Shown here one piece after another: positions 32,790-41,960 of a DNA stretch of 52,759 bases; within the stretch, counting starts at the first letter, position 1; each line of letters begins with the position of its first letter. The notes beneath the pieces were generated by a model, which was not told the origin of the DNA, ran no database searches, and worked only from the letters and a program-made list of their open reading frames with translations. Location of the stretch: the NCBI GenBank assembly GCA_938073895.1, contig CALJFB010000028.1:1-52759 (forward strand). Reading direction: 5' to 3'. This stretch comes from an uncultured Flavobacteriaceae bacterium (GTDB lineage Bacteria > Bacteroidota > Bacteroidia > Flavobacteriales > Flavobacteriaceae). The translations under genes were made by a program, and so were the position numbers.

Positions 32790-33653
32790 TTATCTTCTTT
32801 TAAAATAGCCTAATAATTTTTTAACATAACTTTCGTCTGTTCGGCAATTAATAGTTCCAGCACCAGATTTAGCAAAAGCATCTTTGTAAAAATCTACCTT
32901 GTTAGTGTAATATGTGGCGTAATCCTGACGTATTTTTTTTGAATTTGTATTTACCAACATTAATTGGCCAGTTTCTTGATCTTGCATTTGTACCATTCCT
33001 AGATTTGGAATGCTTTCTTCGTGCTTATCGTAGACTCTAATTCCTGTAATATCGTGTTTGTTAGCTGCAATTTTAAGTGTTTGCTTATAGTTGTCTGCAA
33101 TAAAATCACTTAAAACAAAAACAATAGCTTTTCGTTTTAGAACATTAGATAAAAATTTAAGCGCATCTGCTATATTTGTTTGTTTGCTTTGCGGTTTAAA
33201 TTCTATAAGCTCTCTAATAATTCTAAGAACATGTGATCTTCCTTTTTTTGGAGGAATAAATAATTCGATTTGATCTGTAAATAAAATTAAACCAATTTTA
33301 TCGTTATTCTGTGTTGCAGAAAAAGCTAAAGTAGCACCTATTTCTGTTATAATATCTTTTTTAATTTGTTGGTCTGTACCAAATAATTCTGAAGCTGAAA
33401 TATCTACCATTAACATCATTGTTAATTCGCGTTCTTCCTCAAAAACTTTAATATAAGGTTCGTTATAACGTGCGGTTACATTCCAATCTATGTTTCTAAC
33501 ATCGTCGCCAAATTGGTATTGTCTTACTTCAGAAAAAGTCATACCACGACCTTTAAAGGTCGAGTGGTATTCGCCTCCAAAAACGTGATCGGACAAACGT
33601 CTTGTCTTAATCTCTATTTTTCGAACTTTTTTAAGTAATTCTTTAGTATCCAT
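32790..33653 (-). CDS. DUF58 domain protein of the Bat operon
   Basis: A 287-residue protein of the DUF58 family, a VWA-like fold that regularly partners MoxR ATPases. Key signature: GRGMTFSEVRQYQFGDDVRNIDWNVTARYNEPYIKVFEEERELT followed by a MIDAS-like VDISASELFG. There is no signal peptide or helix, so it is cytosolic. It starts 77 nt after moxR. Family members are thought to be acted on by the AAA ATPase next door. Confidence 0.9.
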   Translation of the reverse strand: MDTKELLKKVRKIEIKTRRLSDHVFGGEYHSTFKGRGMTFSEVRQYQFGDDVRNIDWNVTARYNEPYIKVFEEERELTMMLMVDISASELFGTDQQIKKDIITEIGATLAFSATQNNDKIGLILFTDQIELFIPPKKGRSHVLRIIRELIEFKPQSKQTNIADALKFLSNVLKRKAIVFVLSDFIADNYKQTLKIAANKHDITGIRVYDKHEESIPNLGMVQMQDQETGQLMLVNTNSKKIRQDYATYYTNKVDFYKDAFAKSGAGTINCRTDESYVKKLLGYFKRR

Positions 33654-33730
33654 TTATTTAGTGATTAATTATTAATAACCGGTTAACAATTTAGCAAGTT
33701 TAGATCTGCTATTGTTACATTAATAATTGT

Positions 33731-34732
33731 CTATGGTACTTCTATCTCGTTTACAATCTTGGTAATAATATCTTCAGATGTAATGTTTTCGGCTTCAGCT
33801 TCATAAGTAATACCAATTCTGTGGCGTAATACATCGTAAACAACAGCTCTAACATCTTCTGGGATTACGTAACCTCTTCGTTTAATAAAGGCATAACATT
33901 TAGCTGCTGTAGCTAAGTTAATGCTTCCACGTGGCGATGCTCCAAAAGAGATTAACGGTTTTAAATCGTCTAGTTTATAGCGTTCTGGATAACGAGTTGC
34001 AAATATAATGTCAAGAATATACTTCTCAATTTTTTCGTCCATGTAAACCTCACGAACTGCATTTTGTGCTGATTTAATTTGTGCTATAGAAACTACAGGA
34101 TTTACTTTCTCGTAAGAACCTTTTAAATTGGCTCTCATAATAAGTTGTTCTTCGTCTTGTTTTGGGTAATCTATAACGGTTTTAAGCATAAATCTATCGA
34201 CTTGCGCTTCTGGTAAAGGATAAGTTCCTTCTTGTTCTACGGGATTCATTGTTGCCATTACTAAAAATGGTTTATCTAGAATAAAAGTCTCGTCTCCAAT
34301 AGTCACTTGCTTTTCTTGCATTGCTTCTAATAAAGCAGATTGTACTTTTGCTGGTGCACGGTTAATCTCATCTGCCAATACAAAATTTGCGAAAATTGGA
34401 CCTTTTTTAATCTTAAAGTCGTTTTCTTTCATGTTGTAAATTAGCGTACCAACAACATCTGCAGGTAATAAGTCTGGTGTAAACTGTATTCTGCTAAAAC
34501 TTGCATCTATAGCTTTAGATAATGTATTTATGGCTAGTGTTTTTGCTAATCCAGGAACACCTTCTAGTAGAATGTGTCCTTGGCCTAAAAGTCCAATTAG
34601 TAAGCGTTCAATCATATCTTTTTGACCAACAATGACTTTGTTCATCTCAAAAGTTAATAAGTCTACAAAAGCACTTTCTTTTTCAATTTTTTCATTAATA
34701 GATTTAATATCTACTGTTGCATTTTCTTCCAT
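33731..34732 (-). CDS. MoxR-family AAA+ ATPase
   Basis: A 333-residue AAA+ chaperone-like ATPase. Walker A is EGVPGLAKT (about residues 58-66), Walker B is VLADEINRAPAK, sensor 1 lies in LVMATMNPVEQEGTYPLPEAQVDRF, sensor 2 in SPRGSINLATAAKCYA; this is the standard MoxR order. It is the first gene of the Bat operon and probably activates or remodels the VWA proteins encoded after it. A possible start region lies in 34733-34888, shared with the divergent SDR gene. Confidence 0.95.
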   Translation of the reverse strand: MEENATVDIKSINEKIEKESAFVDLLTFEMNKVIVGQKDMIERLLIGLLGQGHILLEGVPGLAKTLAINTLSKAIDASFSRIQFTPDLLPADVVGTLIYNMKENDFKIKKGPIFANFVLADEINRAPAKVQSALLEAMQEKQVTIGDETFILDKPFLVMATMNPVEQEGTYPLPEAQVDRFMLKTVIDYPKQDEEQLIMRANLKGSYEKVNPVVSIAQIKSAQNAVREVYMDEKIEKYILDIIFATRYPERYKLDDLKPLISFGASPRGSINLATAAKCYAFIKRRGYVIPEDVRAVVYDVLRHRIGITYEAEAENITSEDIITKIVNEIEVP

Positions 34733-34888
34733 ATCCTGATATAATTTGTGGCGAAATAAAATAAAATATTTCTTAGGTGCAAATAATTAAAAAAAATGGC
34801 ACGATGCTGTTAACAATTGGTTAAAAATATTTCAACATATTTAAATTGGTCTATTTTGTTTTTTAATAACTTAGTAAAAATTTTTTAA

Positions 34889-35638
34889 ATGACTAAAATA
34901 GCTTTAATTACTGGTGCAACAAGTGGAATTGGTAGAGCTACTGCTTTCGAATTTGCTAAAAATGGAATTAATTTAATTCTATGTGGTAGACGTGAAGAAC
35001 GTTTGCAAACTATAAAAACTGAATTATCTAAATTAACCCAAGTGCATACGTTATGTTTTGATGTTAGAAACAATTCTGATGTTAAAAATGCTATAGCATC
35101 TTTACCAGAAAAATTTAGCACAATAGATATTCTAATTAACAACGCTGGAAATGCACACGGTTTAGATCCTATACAGACTGGAGCGATTGAAGATTGGGAT
35201 GCTATGATGGATATTAACGTAAAAGGTCTATTATATGTTAGTAAAGCCATTATTCCGCAAATGACTGATAGAAAAAGTGGACATATTATAAATATAGGTT
35301 CTAGTGCAGGAAAAGAAGTTTACCCAAATGGAAATGTATATTGTGCAACTAAACACGCAGTTTTAGCCATTACAGAAGGTATGCGAATTGATTTAAATCC
35401 ATTTGGAATTAAAGTTGGTGCGGTTAATCCAGGAATGGTAGAAACCGAATTTTCTAAAGTGCGTTTTAAAGGAAATGAAGCTGCTAATAATGTCTATAGC
35501 GGCTTTGAGGCTTTACAACCCGAAGATGTTGCCGAGATTATTCAGTTTGTAATTTCTAGACCAAGCCACGTAAATATTGCAGATTTATTGGTGTTTTGTA
35601 CCGCACAAGCAAGCTCTACTATTGTAAATAAAGCTTAA
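34889..35638 (+). CDS. Short-chain dehydrogenase/reductase (YdfG-like)
   Basis: A 249-residue SDR oxidoreductase. The Rossmann motif TGATSGIGRATA, the basic GRREERL favouring NADP(H), NNAGNAHG, and the catalytic Ser in IGSSAG with YCATKHAV (Tyr-x-x-x-Lys) are in place. The NPGMVETEFSKVRF region matches the YdfG group, which oxidises L-serine, L-allo-threonine and 3-hydroxy acids. The substrate is inferred from similarity only. It stands alone, divergent from moxR, and ends 190 nt before a bidirectional terminator. Confidence 0.92.
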   Translation: MTKIALITGATSGIGRATAFEFAKNGINLILCGRREERLQTIKTELSKLTQVHTLCFDVRNNSDVKNAIASLPEKFSTIDILINNAGNAHGLDPIQTGAIEDWDAMMDINVKGLLYVSKAIIPQMTDRKSGHIINIGSSAGKEVYPNGNVYCATKHAVLAITEGMRIDLNPFGIKVGAVNPGMVETEFSKVRFKGNEAANNVYSGFEALQPEDVAEIIQFVISRPSHVNIADLLVFCTAQASSTIVNKA

Positions 35639-35831
35639 TTCTTATATTTATAATTTGAAAGAATTTAATTATGCCAAAAATTAAATTTAGTATAAATCTG
35701 CAAAGGTTTATTTTCTTTATTTTGAAGGTTTAGATGTGGCTTTTTAATGACTATTGAAAGATTATAAGTTGATTTTTTTAAGTTTTACAACTATAAAATT
35801 AATATTATAATGTGTTAATATTAAGTATAAA

Positions 35832-35867
35832 AAAAAATCCATTTTATTTTTATAAAATGGATTTTTT
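35832..35867. terminator. Bidirectional terminator
   Basis: A 15-bp perfect inverted repeat (AAAAAATCCATTTTA, TAAAATGGATTTTTT), 6-nt loop, T6 on both strands, between the convergent SDR and HhH genes. The 190 nt between the SDR stop and the hairpin hold nothing I recognise. Confidence 0.85.
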
Positions 35868-35882
35868 GGTTGATTAGTTATT

Positions 35883-36431
35883 TTATGTTGTTGGTTGTTT
35901 TCCGCCGTCTAATTGGTTTTGCCAATCTTTAAGTTCTTGCCATTTTCCATTAGCAGCCATTTTTGACTGTTTGGGCCAAGTGCCTGGTTTGTGAATTTTA
36001 AAGCGATCGCCACCAGAATTTAAAACTTCTTTACATTTATCTACAGAGCATTCCGAAAGTGCTTGCCATGTATTTATATTATTTTTATGAAACAATTCTT
36101 GAATTTTTGGCCCAATACCATCAATTAAAGTTAAATCATTTTCTTTTACTTTTTTTCTAAATACGGCTTTAGCTGCTTCACTATTAAAGACTGTAGTTGC
36201 AGCTTTTTTAACCTTAGTTGAAGTGCTTTTATTTGTTCTTTTTACTGTATTTTCTGCAATTGGTTTTATTTTATTTGTTTTACAGAATTCTAAATCCGAT
36301 TCTAATTTTGAGATTCTACTTTTATAAACGGAATCGTCGAATTGATCATTTTTATTTAGCATTTTTCCTAATAAATAGCCAAGAATACCACAAATTAGTC
36401 CTGTTAATAATGGGATTAGTATACACCACAT
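35883..36431 (-). CDS. Membrane-anchored helix-hairpin-helix protein
   Basis: A 182-residue protein with an N-terminal helix (about 2-22) as membrane anchor, a coiled-coil-like KISKLESDLEFCK segment, a basic linker, and a C-terminal domain starting NDLTLIDGIGPKIQELFHKNNINTWQALSEC, a helix-hairpin-helix of the type found in DUF4332 and L21-like tails. It ends in a Lys/Trp-rich tail (GTWPKQSKMAANGKWQELKDW). The HhH may bind nucleic acid or protein. It follows the OmpA-like gene by 15 nt and is probably cotranscribed with it. Confidence 0.75.
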   Translation of the reverse strand: MWCILIPLLTGLICGILGYLLGKMLNKNDQFDDSVYKSRISKLESDLEFCKTNKIKPIAENTVKRTNKSTSTKVKKAATTVFNSEAAKAVFRKKVKENDLTLIDGIGPKIQELFHKNNINTWQALSECSVDKCKEVLNSGGDRFKIHKPGTWPKQSKMAANGKWQELKDWQNQLDGGKQPTT

Positions 36432-36446
36432 AGTTAAATATTTAAG

Positions 36447-37385
36447 TTAATTAATTGTTACTGTTACACGTCTATTTTTTGCTTTTCCTTTTTCTGTTGT
36501 GTTATCTGCAATAGGTTGGTCTGGACCTTTAGAATTTGTATTTATATACGATTCTGAAATTCCATTAGTTTTAAGAATGCTTTTTACAAAATCTGCTCTT
36601 CCTTGAGCTAATGCTATATTTTTTGTTCTAATTCCTGTATTATCTGTATGTCCTGTAACATAAAGCTTACTATTATCAGATTTTTCTACGTAAGTTAATA
36701 AATTGGCTACTTTTTGCCTTTGCTCTTTTGTTAGTTTTAAAGTATTAGATTTAGTTTTAAAGTAAAGCGTTAATGGATTTCTTAATAAGCTGTCTTTAAG
36801 TTTTTGTAGGTTTTTATTATTGTTGTTATTAGCTTTTAAAGTTGTAACGGTGAAGTTAACTGGGCCATAAAAAACCTGTAATGTGTCTGCTATAAGTGTA
36901 TCGTCTAATTGTCCAGAAAGGTTTATTTGTTTTGAAGATATTCCTTTAAAAAGAAAGTAATTTTTAATATGATTAGCTCTAGCATATCCTAGGTTTGGAA
37001 ATATAGATTTATTTATTTCATTAGAAATATATAAACCTGTAACATTTACCTGTTTGTTTACGTTGTTGTTTAAATAAATACTAAGTCTATCTATTTGATT
37101 ATTCATATCAGTGGATAAAGAATCTTTGATATTGTAATGGTCTTTTAAGAAAGTGAAGTTGTCTATGGATTGAAAAGCTAATCCGCTACTATTGTCTAAA
37201 ATATTGAAACTTTTTTTTGTAGCTAAAATTGTTACTGGTTTTTTTTTACTAATTTCTGTAATTTGATTTGTGTTTTTTTTACTACTAGAATCTTTACAAC
37301 CGTTACAACATAAAAAGTAGTTTAAAACACAGCCAATTATAATGGTTATTATAATACCAGTTAGATATAATAATTTTTTACTCAT
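36447..37385 (-). CDS. OmpA-like protein with two OmpA-type modules
   Basis: A 312-residue protein with an N-terminal anchor helix (about 4-25) rich in Cys (FLCCNGCKDS). The C-terminal 110 residues are an OmpA/MotB peptidoglycan-binding domain: LYVTGHTDNTGIRTKNIALAQGRADFVKSIL and KNRRVTVTIN. Residues about 95-170 (VNVTGLYISNE ... LGYARANHIKNYFLFKGISSKQINLSG) copy its pattern but lack the HTD core, so this looks like a degenerate first module. It would tether the cell wall to the membrane. The HhH gene follows. Confidence 0.85.
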   Translation of the reverse strand: MSKKLLYLTGIIITIIIGCVLNYFLCCNGCKDSSSKKNTNQITEISKKKPVTILATKKSFNILDNSSGLAFQSIDNFTFLKDHYNIKDSLSTDMNNQIDRLSIYLNNNVNKQVNVTGLYISNEINKSIFPNLGYARANHIKNYFLFKGISSKQINLSGQLDDTLIADTLQVFYGPVNFTVTTLKANNNNNKNLQKLKDSLLRNPLTLYFKTKSNTLKLTKEQRQKVANLLTYVEKSDNSKLYVTGHTDNTGIRTKNIALAQGRADFVKSILKTNGISESYINTNSKGPDQPIADNTTEKGKAKNRRVTVTIN

Positions 37386-37502
37386 TTTGGTGTTTAATTG
37401 CTTTAATTTTATTAAAGTTACAATATTTGTTTTAATTTAATGTTAAATACTTGTTTTTTATGTTAAAAAATAGATGAAAACATTAAAATGTCGATAAAAC
37501 AC

Positions 37503-37532
37503 AAAAAGCCACCTAAAATTAGGTGGCTTTTA
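37503..37532 (-). terminator. Terminator after the ALDH7 gene
   Basis: A 13-bp inverted repeat (AAAAGCCACCTAA, TTAGGTGGCTTTT) with T-runs; on the minus strand it lies 22 nt after the aldehyde dehydrogenase stop. Confidence 0.85.
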
Positions 37533-37553
37533 ATAAATATTTAATGAATTCTA

Positions 37554-39107
37554 TTATAAATCGAATTTAATTCCTTGAGCTAGAGGTAGTTCGTCCGAGT
37601 AGTTAATTGTGTTAGTTTGTCTTCTCATGTAAACTTTCCAAGCATCCGATCCAGACTCGCGTCCGCCACCAGTTTCTTTTTCTCCACCAAAAGCACCACC
37701 AATTTCAGCACCAGAAGTTCCAATGTTTACGTTAGCAATTCCACAATCTGATCCAGCGAATGATAAGAATTTTTCTGCTTCTTTTAACTCGTTAGTCATA
37801 ATTGCAGAAGATAATCCTTGAGCAACACCATTCTGTACATCAATTGCATTTTCAACTTCTCCAGAATATTTCATTATGTATAAAATAGGTGCAAAAGTTT
37901 CCGATTGTACAATTTTAAAGTGATTTTCAGCCTCGATAATAGCTGGTTTTACGTAGCATCCAGATTCGTATCCTTCGCCTTCTAAAACGCCACCTTCAAC
38001 TAATACGTTTCCACCTTCAGCTTTAGCGCTTTCTATTGCTGCTAAATACGTGTTAACAGAATCTTTGTCTATTAATGGTCCAATATGATTGTTTTGATCT
38101 AAAGGATTACCAATTGTTAATTGCCCGTAAGCACCAACAATAGCGTCTTTAACTTTATCGTAAACAGATTCGTGTATAATTAAACGTCTTGTAGATGTAC
38201 AACGTTGTCCACAAGTTCCAACAGCACCAAATACAGCACCAGGAACTACAACTTTTAAGTCTGCAGTTGGTGTAATAATAATTGCATTGTTTCCTCCTAA
38301 TTCTAATAAAGAAGTTCCAAAACGTTCTGCAACTGTTGCACCAACAATTCGTCCCATTCTTGTAGATCCTGTAGCAGATACTAAAGGAATTCTAGAATCT
38401 GTAGTCATAAATTCACCAACTTTGTAATCTCCATTTATAATAGAAGAGATTCCTTCTGGTAAGTTGTTTTCTTTTAATACTTCGTTAATTATGTTTTGAC
38501 AAGCAATAGAACATAAAGGTGCTTTTTCTGAACCTTTCCATACACAAACATCTCCACAAACCCAAGCTAAAGCAGTATTCCAAGCCCAAACAGCAACAGG
38601 AAAGTTAAATGCAGATATAATACCAACCACACCAATTGAGTGCCATTGCTCTCTCATTACGTGTCCTGGACGTTCCGATGGTATAGTTAAACCATTTAAA
38701 GAACGAGATAAACCAACAGCGAAGTCACAAATGTCAATCATTTCTTGAACTTCTCCATAACCTTCCTGTAGAGATTTCCCCATTTCGTAAGATACTAACT
38801 TACCTAAAGGTTCTTTATATTCTCTTAATTTATTACCAAATTGGCGTACAATTTCACCACGTTGTGGTGCAGGCATTGTTCTAAAAGTTTTGAAAGCCGA
38901 TGTTGCAGCATCCATAACTTTATCGTAATCTGCTCTTGTTGTTGTAGTTACTTTTCCAATTAAAGATCCATCTGTTGGTGAGTAAGAAGAAATTGTTTCT
39001 CCGCTACCAAAGTTGTTAGAACCTGTAGAAGTTCCGTGGTTTAAATCTTTAATTCCAAGCTGTTGTAAAGCTTCTTTAATTCCGAATTTAGCCGAAACAT
39101 CTGCCAT
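37554..39107 (-). CDS. amaB: ALDH7-type aldehyde dehydrogenase (aminoadipate semialdehyde dehydrogenase-like)
   Basis: A 517-residue NAD-dependent aldehyde dehydrogenase. The ALDH7 (antiquitin) signatures are EQWHSIGVVGIISAFNFPVAVWAWNTALAWVCGD, SATGSTRMGR, the catalytic Glu in LELGGNN and Cys in VGTCGQRCTSTRR, and GGEKETGGGRESGSDAWKVYMRR at the end. Family members oxidise alpha-aminoadipate semialdehyde in lysine breakdown. No other lysine gene is adjacent, so the pathway role is inferred. A minus-strand TATATTTG box lies upstream, and a terminator follows. Confidence 0.88.
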   Translation of the reverse strand: MADVSAKFGIKEALQQLGIKDLNHGTSTGSNNFGSGETISSYSPTDGSLIGKVTTTTRADYDKVMDAATSAFKTFRTMPAPQRGEIVRQFGNKLREYKEPLGKLVSYEMGKSLQEGYGEVQEMIDICDFAVGLSRSLNGLTIPSERPGHVMREQWHSIGVVGIISAFNFPVAVWAWNTALAWVCGDVCVWKGSEKAPLCSIACQNIINEVLKENNLPEGISSIINGDYKVGEFMTTDSRIPLVSATGSTRMGRIVGATVAERFGTSLLELGGNNAIIITPTADLKVVVPGAVFGAVGTCGQRCTSTRRLIIHESVYDKVKDAIVGAYGQLTIGNPLDQNNHIGPLIDKDSVNTYLAAIESAKAEGGNVLVEGGVLEGEGYESGCYVKPAIIEAENHFKIVQSETFAPILYIMKYSGEVENAIDVQNGVAQGLSSAIMTNELKEAEKFLSFAGSDCGIANVNIGTSGAEIGGAFGGEKETGGGRESGSDAWKVYMRRQTNTINYSDELPLAQGIKFDL

Positions 39108-39143
39108 AATATCTTGATTTTTAAGGGTTATTTAATTTTTATG

Positions 39144-39151
39144 CAAATATA
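39144..39151 (-). promoter_or_regulatory. Candidate -7 box of the ALDH7 gene
   Basis: Minus-strand TATATTTG is an exact match to TAnnTTTG, 36 nt before the start codon. The -33 element is unclear. Confidence 0.55.
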
Positions 39152-39257
39152 CTAATAATAATGCTTTTTGTAAGATGCATCCTGTTTTAATAATATTTGA
39201 CTTAAATATAAGAAAAAGCTAAAATTTTAAAAATACAGCATTAGATTTATTATTAAC

Positions 39258-39725
39258 CTACCAATCTTTAAACGGCTTTTTACTTAATTGAGAATTGTAA
39301 TATTTTATGTTTCCTGTAACTTCTTCACCTAACCAATTTGGTTTTAAAAATGATTCGTTTTCTACGGTTAATTCTACCTCTGCAACAATTAAACCTTGAT
39401 TGTTGCCATAAAATTCATCAATTTCAAAAATATGTTGTCCGCTTTTAACTTCGTAGCGTATTTTTTCTATAACACCAGTTTCGCAAAGTTGCAGTAGTGC
39501 TTCAGCTTCAGCTAAAACAATCTCTTTTTCCCATTCAAATCTAGATGTTCCACTTTGGTTAGACTTTCCTTTTACGGTAATAAAACCACTATTTCCTTTA
39601 ATTCTAACTCTTACTGTACGCTCTGGATGAGTATTTAAAAAACCTTGTGTAATCCTGGTTTGTTTAAAAGCGTTGGTCTTATAGCCTGATTCTTTTACTA
39701 AAAATTTACGTTCTATTTCTTGCAT
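39258..39725 (-). CDS. CYTH-domain protein, inorganic triphosphatase-like
   Basis: A 155-residue protein of the CYTH superfamily. It starts MQEIERKFLVKES, containing the ExExK signature that coordinates metal and triphosphate. Alternating charged strands follow (RVRIKGNSGFITVKGKS, RFEWEKEI, IFEIDEFYGNNQGLIVAEVELT), forming the tunnel fold. Bacterial members usually hydrolyse tripolyphosphate; adenylate cyclase activity is also known in the superfamily. Its start overlaps the stop of the YjdF-like gene, so they share a transcript. Confidence 0.88.
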   Translation of the reverse strand: MQEIERKFLVKESGYKTNAFKQTRITQGFLNTHPERTVRVRIKGNSGFITVKGKSNQSGTSRFEWEKEIVLAEAEALLQLCETGVIEKIRYEVKSGQHIFEIDEFYGNNQGLIVAEVELTVENESFLKPNWLGEEVTGNIKYYNSQLSKKPFKDW

Positions 39726-40324
39726 TATTTTATTTGAATAAGCGATTTATTATGTAATTTACTAAAAAGTAATAATCCTATTGTAGCACCAATGGTTGCA
39801 TATAACATATCAGATTGTGTATCCCAAATATAGCCTTGTGTTCCTAAAAATGCATTGCCGCCATTTCCAGTGTAAATAGATACAAACCATTCTATAAACT
39901 CGTAAGTAACGCTTATTGCCATTGCAATGCAAACCACAATAAAGCTTAGCCATTTTTTGCCATTTACTACGTTTTTTCTAATTAGAAGTTCTCTAATAAT
40001 AAAGGCAGGAACAAAACCTTGTGCAAAATGTCCTAATTTATCGTAATTGTTTCTTGTGTGATTAAAAATTTCTTCAAAATAATTAAATAAAGGAACTTCT
40101 GCGTAGGTATATTTTCCTCCAATAATTAATATAACACAATGACAAAAAATTAATGTGTACACAAAATTTGTAAATCTAAATTTATTAAATGTACCTATTA
40201 AGATTAGTACACCTAAAATAGCGGGTAAAACTTCTAAAAACCAAGTAAATTGTTCTTTAGGGTTACTTCCAGACCAAATTAATAAGATTATTATAATTGA
40301 TATATAAGTATAAAGAAGTTTCAT
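39725..40324 (-). CDS. DUF2238 (YjdF-like) membrane protein
   Basis: A 199-residue protein with about six helices and the family signature YDKLGHFAQGFVPAFIIRELLIRK, followed by FIEWFVSIYTGNGGNAFLGTQGYIWDTQSDMLYATIGA, matching DUF2238/YjdF inner-membrane proteins. The conserved His, Glu and Asp residues within the membrane (LGHFAQG, EFIEW, WDTQSDM) suggest a catalytic or metal site, but the function is unknown. It is divergent from dinB and cotranscribed with the CYTH gene. Confidence 0.85.
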   Translation of the reverse strand: MKLLYTYISIIIILLIWSGSNPKEQFTWFLEVLPAILGVLILIGTFNKFRFTNFVYTLIFCHCVILIIGGKYTYAEVPLFNYFEEIFNHTRNNYDKLGHFAQGFVPAFIIRELLIRKNVVNGKKWLSFIVVCIAMAISVTYEFIEWFVSIYTGNGGNAFLGTQGYIWDTQSDMLYATIGATIGLLLFSKLHNKSLIQIK

Positions 40325-40357
40325 TTGTTTGACAATAATTTATGCTAAATTTACGCT

Positions 40358-41458
40358 ATGTCTAACACATTTCCAATTAGAAAAATTATCCATGTAGATA
40401 TGGATGCATTTTATGCGTCTGTAGAGCAAATGGATAATCCTGAACTTATTGGAAAACCCTTAGCTGTTGGCGGTAGCGAAACTAGAGGTGTGGTTAGTGC
40501 TGCAAGTTATGAAGCTCGTAAATTTGGAGTTAGAAGTGCTATAAGTGGCGCTTTAGCTAAGCGTTTGTGTCCAGAACTTATTTTTGTGAAACCAAGATTT
40601 GAGCGTTATAAAGAAATATCTAAACAGATTAGACGCATTTTTAACGATTATACCGATTTGGTAGAGCCTTTATCTTTAGATGAAGCTTATTTAGATGTTA
40701 CAGAAAATAAAAAAGGAAATCCTAGCGCATCTTTATTAGCCGAAGAAATTAGAACCCGTATTTTAAACGAAGTTGGCATATCTGCATCCGCTGGCATTAG
40801 TATTAATAAATTTATTGCCAAAGTTGCAAGCGATTATAATAAGCCTAACGGACAAAAAACAGTTAATCCAGAAGAGGTTTTAGAGTTTTTAGAAGCTTTA
40901 GATATTAGAAAATTTTACGGTATTGGAAAAGTTACAGCCGAAAAAATGTACCAAAAAGGTATTTATACAGGTCTAGATTTAAAAGGAAAAACCTTAGACT
41001 ATTTACAAGAAAATTTCGGAAAATCTGGCAACTACTATTATCATGTTGTTCGAGGCATTCATAATAGTGAGGTAAAGGTAAATCGCATTAGAAAATCTTT
41101 AGCAGCAGAACGTACGTTTAACGAGAATTTATCTTCCGAAATATTTATGTTAGAACGTTTACAGCAAATTGCCGAAGAAGTGTCGCGACGTTTAAAAAGA
41201 AATAAAGTTGCTGGTAAAACCATAACGCTTAAAATTAAATACAGCGATTTTACTCTGCAAACAAGAAGTAAAACGCTACCTTATTTTATTAGCGATGCTG
41301 CTATTATTCTTGAAACCGCCAAAGATTTATTATATCAAGAAAAAATGAGTAATTCTGTGCGCTTACTAGGTATTTCTCTATCTAATTTAAATACCGAAAA
41401 GAAAAAAATGCCTAAGGTTGAGAAACCTGTAAGCGTTCAATTGGTATTTAAATTTTAG
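40358..41458 (+). CDS. dinB: DNA polymerase IV DinB
   Basis: A 366-residue Y-family translesion polymerase. Catalytic acidic residues are in HVDMDAFYASVEQ (Asp14, Asp16) and LSLDEAYLDV (Asp108, Glu109). The steric gate and fingers (AASYEARKFGVRSAI), the thumb GIGKVTAEKMYQKGI and the little-finger domain (about 240-345) follow. The C-terminus ends VEKPVSVQLVFKF; a clamp-binding peptide probably lies there. No LexA-like site is recognised in the short upstream region. Its stop lies two bases from the convergent small gene. Confidence 0.95.
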   Translation: MSNTFPIRKIIHVDMDAFYASVEQMDNPELIGKPLAVGGSETRGVVSAASYEARKFGVRSAISGALAKRLCPELIFVKPRFERYKEISKQIRRIFNDYTDLVEPLSLDEAYLDVTENKKGNPSASLLAEEIRTRILNEVGISASAGISINKFIAKVASDYNKPNGQKTVNPEEVLEFLEALDIRKFYGIGKVTAEKMYQKGIYTGLDLKGKTLDYLQENFGKSGNYYYHVVRGIHNSEVKVNRIRKSLAAERTFNENLSSEIFMLERLQQIAEEVSRRLKRNKVAGKTITLKIKYSDFTLQTRSKTLPYFISDAAIILETAKDLLYQEKMSNSVRLLGISLSNLNTEKKKMPKVEKPVSVQLVFKF

Positions 41459-41460
41459 GC

Positions 41461-41748
41461 TTATTTCTCTGTGACTTCTAAAATTCTGTTTAACGGAATT
41501 ACTGTTGACTCTTTTAAGATAACGCCAGTTGTTGTTAATCCCCAAATTGTAGTTTCTACACGCTTAACTCCAATGTTATCTTGAAATACTATTTCAACCT
41601 TTACATGTTCTAAATTCCCTAAAGATAAGGCGCGTTTTAAAATTATAGCTCTGCTGTTTTGTGCTTCTTTTGTTTTTAAAACTTCTTCTTTTGGAAAGCT
41701 TAAGTTTTTAATGTCTTCTTTTTCTATGCGTATTATTTCTTTTGCCAT
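41461..41748 (-). CDS. Conserved small cytosolic protein
   Basis: A 95-residue soluble protein with no signal or helix of membrane type. The pattern is beta-rich: VKVEIVFQDNIGVKRVETTIWGLTTTGVILKESTVIPLNRILEV, resembling a small barrel that handles a ligand or RNA. I know no named family. It is convergent with dinB and 213 nt downstream of pyk, from which a terminator separates it, so it has its own promoter. Confidence 0.65.
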   Translation of the reverse strand: MAKEIIRIEKEDIKNLSFPKEEVLKTKEAQNSRAIILKRALSLGNLEHVKVEIVFQDNIGVKRVETTIWGLTTTGVILKESTVIPLNRILEVTEK

Positions 41749-41842
41749 TTGTATTTTAGTTTCAATTTATTTAGGTAGAAGTTAAATTAGTAAATTAATT
41801 ACAAGTTTTACAACTTTTGTTTTGTAAAAATATGTTTACAAA

Positions 41843-41883
41843 AAAAAAGCACTTCCATTATATAATATTGGAAGTGCTTTTTT
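41843..41883 (-). terminator. Terminator after pyk
   Basis: A strong stem (AAAAAGCACTTCC, GGAAGTGCTTTTT) with a T-run on the minus strand, about 78 nt after the pyruvate kinase stop. Confidence 0.85.
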
Positions 41884-41960
41884 GCTTTAGAATTACCTAA
41901 CTAGGTATAGACTCTGTTTTTTTTAATTTTTGGGTTTCTGAGATAAACGTAGCACAAAAA

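Noticed and set aside
35671..35733. 20-codon frame after the SDR gene
   Set aside because: It is too short, with no ribosome site or conservation clue.
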